Below are positions 4,607-5,526 of a stretch of 5,526 nucleotides of DNA, piece by piece. A program made the translations under genes and the position numbers. The notes beneath the pieces are model-generated. The model saw only the letters and a program-made list of their open reading frames with translations. It was not told the DNA's origin and searched no databases. Source of the stretch: CAYSHJ01 sp964589725. Lineage in GTDB: Bacteria > Planctomycetota > Planctomycetia > Planctomycetales > Planctomycetaceae. The stretch spans positions 1 to 5,526 of the forward strand of contig CAZPUJ010000433.1 of assembly GCA_964589725.1 (NCBI GenBank). The letters are read 5' to 3'. The first letter of the stretch is position 1. Every line of letters begins with the position of its first letter.

Positions 4607-5526
4607 GCTTGAGTGCACAGGATTTATCACCGATTTTTCCCGGAGCGACGTTGGGAGTGCTCGGTAGCGGCCAGTTGGGGCGGATGTTCGCGATCGCGGC
4701 CAGGCGAATGGGCTATCGAGTCCACACGTTCTCCCCGGATACCGATACGCCGACCGGTCAAGTCGCGGACCGTGAGTTCGTCGCCAGCTACGACGATCTC
4801 GCTGCCGTCGCGGACTTTGCTCGGCAAGTTTCCGTCGTGACGTTCGAGTTTGAAAACGTTCCATCTGCAACTGCCGAAGCCGCCGCGCGGTTCGCGCCGG
4901 TTCGCCCTGCCGGACATGTGTTGCATGTTTCGCAACATCGGTTGCGCGAGAAGACGTCTCTCAGTGAACGGGGCTTTCCCGTGACGCCGTTTCGCGCCGT
5001 GCGGTCATTGAATGATCTTCAGACTGCGTTGCGGGAGTTGGGAGCACCGGCGGTCTTGAAGACGGCGGGCTGGGGGTATGACGGAAAAGGGCAAATCAAA
5101 ATCGGTTCGGCCGACGAGGCGGCGTCCGCCTGGCAATCGCTGGCAACGAGCGAGGCGATTCTCGAAGGCTTCGTGAGTTTTCGCCGGGAGGTTTCCGTCG
5201 TCGCGGCGCGCGGAATGGATGGCTCGTTCGCACACTACGGGCTATTGGAGAACATGCACTCGAATCACATTCTGGATGTCACCGTCACCCCGGCTCGCGT
5301 CTCGCCGCAGGTTGCGGCCGAGGCCGGAGAAATTGCTCGCGGAGTGCTCGAGACGCTGGACGTCGTCGGAGTGCTCTGCGTCGAAATGTTCCAGACGCAC
5401 GACGACCGGCTGCTGATCAACGAGCTGGCGCCGCGTCCACACAACTCTGGACATCTCACGTTTGATGCGAACGTCACCAGCCAGTTCGAGCAACAAGTCC
5501 GTGCGATCTGCGGCCTGCCGTTGGGC
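4603..5526 (+). CDS. purK: N5-carboxyaminoimidazole ribonucleotide synthase (PurK), 3' end cut by window
   Basis: An ATP-grasp enzyme that uses ATP and bicarbonate to carboxylate aminoimidazole ribonucleotide to N5-CAIR, the substrate of PurE. The start is GTG at 4603, in a GTGA overlap with the purE stop and with AGGAG 8 bases upstream; there is no ATG at this position, so ATG-only searches would miss the gene start. The window holds 308 residues; PurK is usually about 355-390, so some 50-80 are missing. Motifs: GVLGSGQLGRM (18-28), the N-terminal nucleotide-fold loop; TFEFENVP (80-87); LKTAGWGYDGKGQ (152-164), the ATP-grasp glycine-rich loop; FRREVSVVAAR (193-203); and INELAPRPHNSGH (272-284), with metal- and substrate-binding Glu and Asn. 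The loop reads AGWGYDGKG where many homologues have RRGGYDGKG, but the YDGKG core is intact. No defects are seen. Confidence 0.96.
   Translation, partial: MSLSAQDLSPIFPGATLGVLGSGQLGRMFAIAARRMGYRVHTFSPDTDTPTGQVADREFVASYDDLAAVADFARQVSVVTFEFENVPSATAEAAARFAPVRPAGHVLHVSQHRLREKTSLSERGFPVTPFRAVRSLNDLQTALRELGAPAVLKTAGWGYDGKGQIKIGSADEAASAWQSLATSEAILEGFVSFRREVSVVAARGMDGSFAHYGLLENMHSNHILDVTVTPARVSPQVAAEAGEIARGVLETLDVVGVLCVEMFQTHDDRLLINELAPRPHNSGHLTFDANVTSQFEQQVRAICGLPLG

Overview
The window looks like chromosomal DNA from a moderately GC-rich bacterium, most likely a member of the Planctomycetes. This rests on gene content: a secreted ThuA-domain protein, an M81/MlrC-family protein and a lipoprotein ending in a YHS/TRASH-like cysteine motif, all types common in that phylum. 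The assignment is an inference, because no rRNA or other phylogenetic marker gene is present.

Layout: positions 1-267 hold no gene I can support, but contain a strong 9-11 bp hairpin and other inverted repeats. Next, on the minus strand, come a predicted lipoprotein with a C-terminal YHS-like motif (268-1221) and, 41 bases upstream of it, an M81/MlrC-like metallopeptidase-family gene (1263-2783). These two are probably co-transcribed, M81 first. A 225-base divergent spacer (2784-3008) separates them from a plus-strand gene for an exported ThuA-like protein (3009-4019). After a 95-base repeat-filled spacer come purE (4115-4606) and purK (4603-5526, cut by the window end), which overlap by four bases.

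Function: PurK and class I PurE together convert 5-aminoimidazole ribonucleotide to CAIR in purine synthesis and are almost certainly translationally coupled. The M81, YHS lipoprotein and ThuA genes are accessory. The lipoprotein and ThuA protein carry export signals. Nothing in the sequence ties these three to purine synthesis.

The most interesting signal is in the spacers. Each of the three (1222-1262, 2784-3008, 4020-4114) contains a run of degenerate 7-base units, with a different core word in each, ending at or near the start of the YHS, thuA-like or purE gene. In the purE case the units run through the ribosome binding site, the ATG and the first codons, and a second run in opposite orientation lies just upstream. 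I see no convincing new multi-gene system; the heptamer arrays are the best candidate for something under-described.
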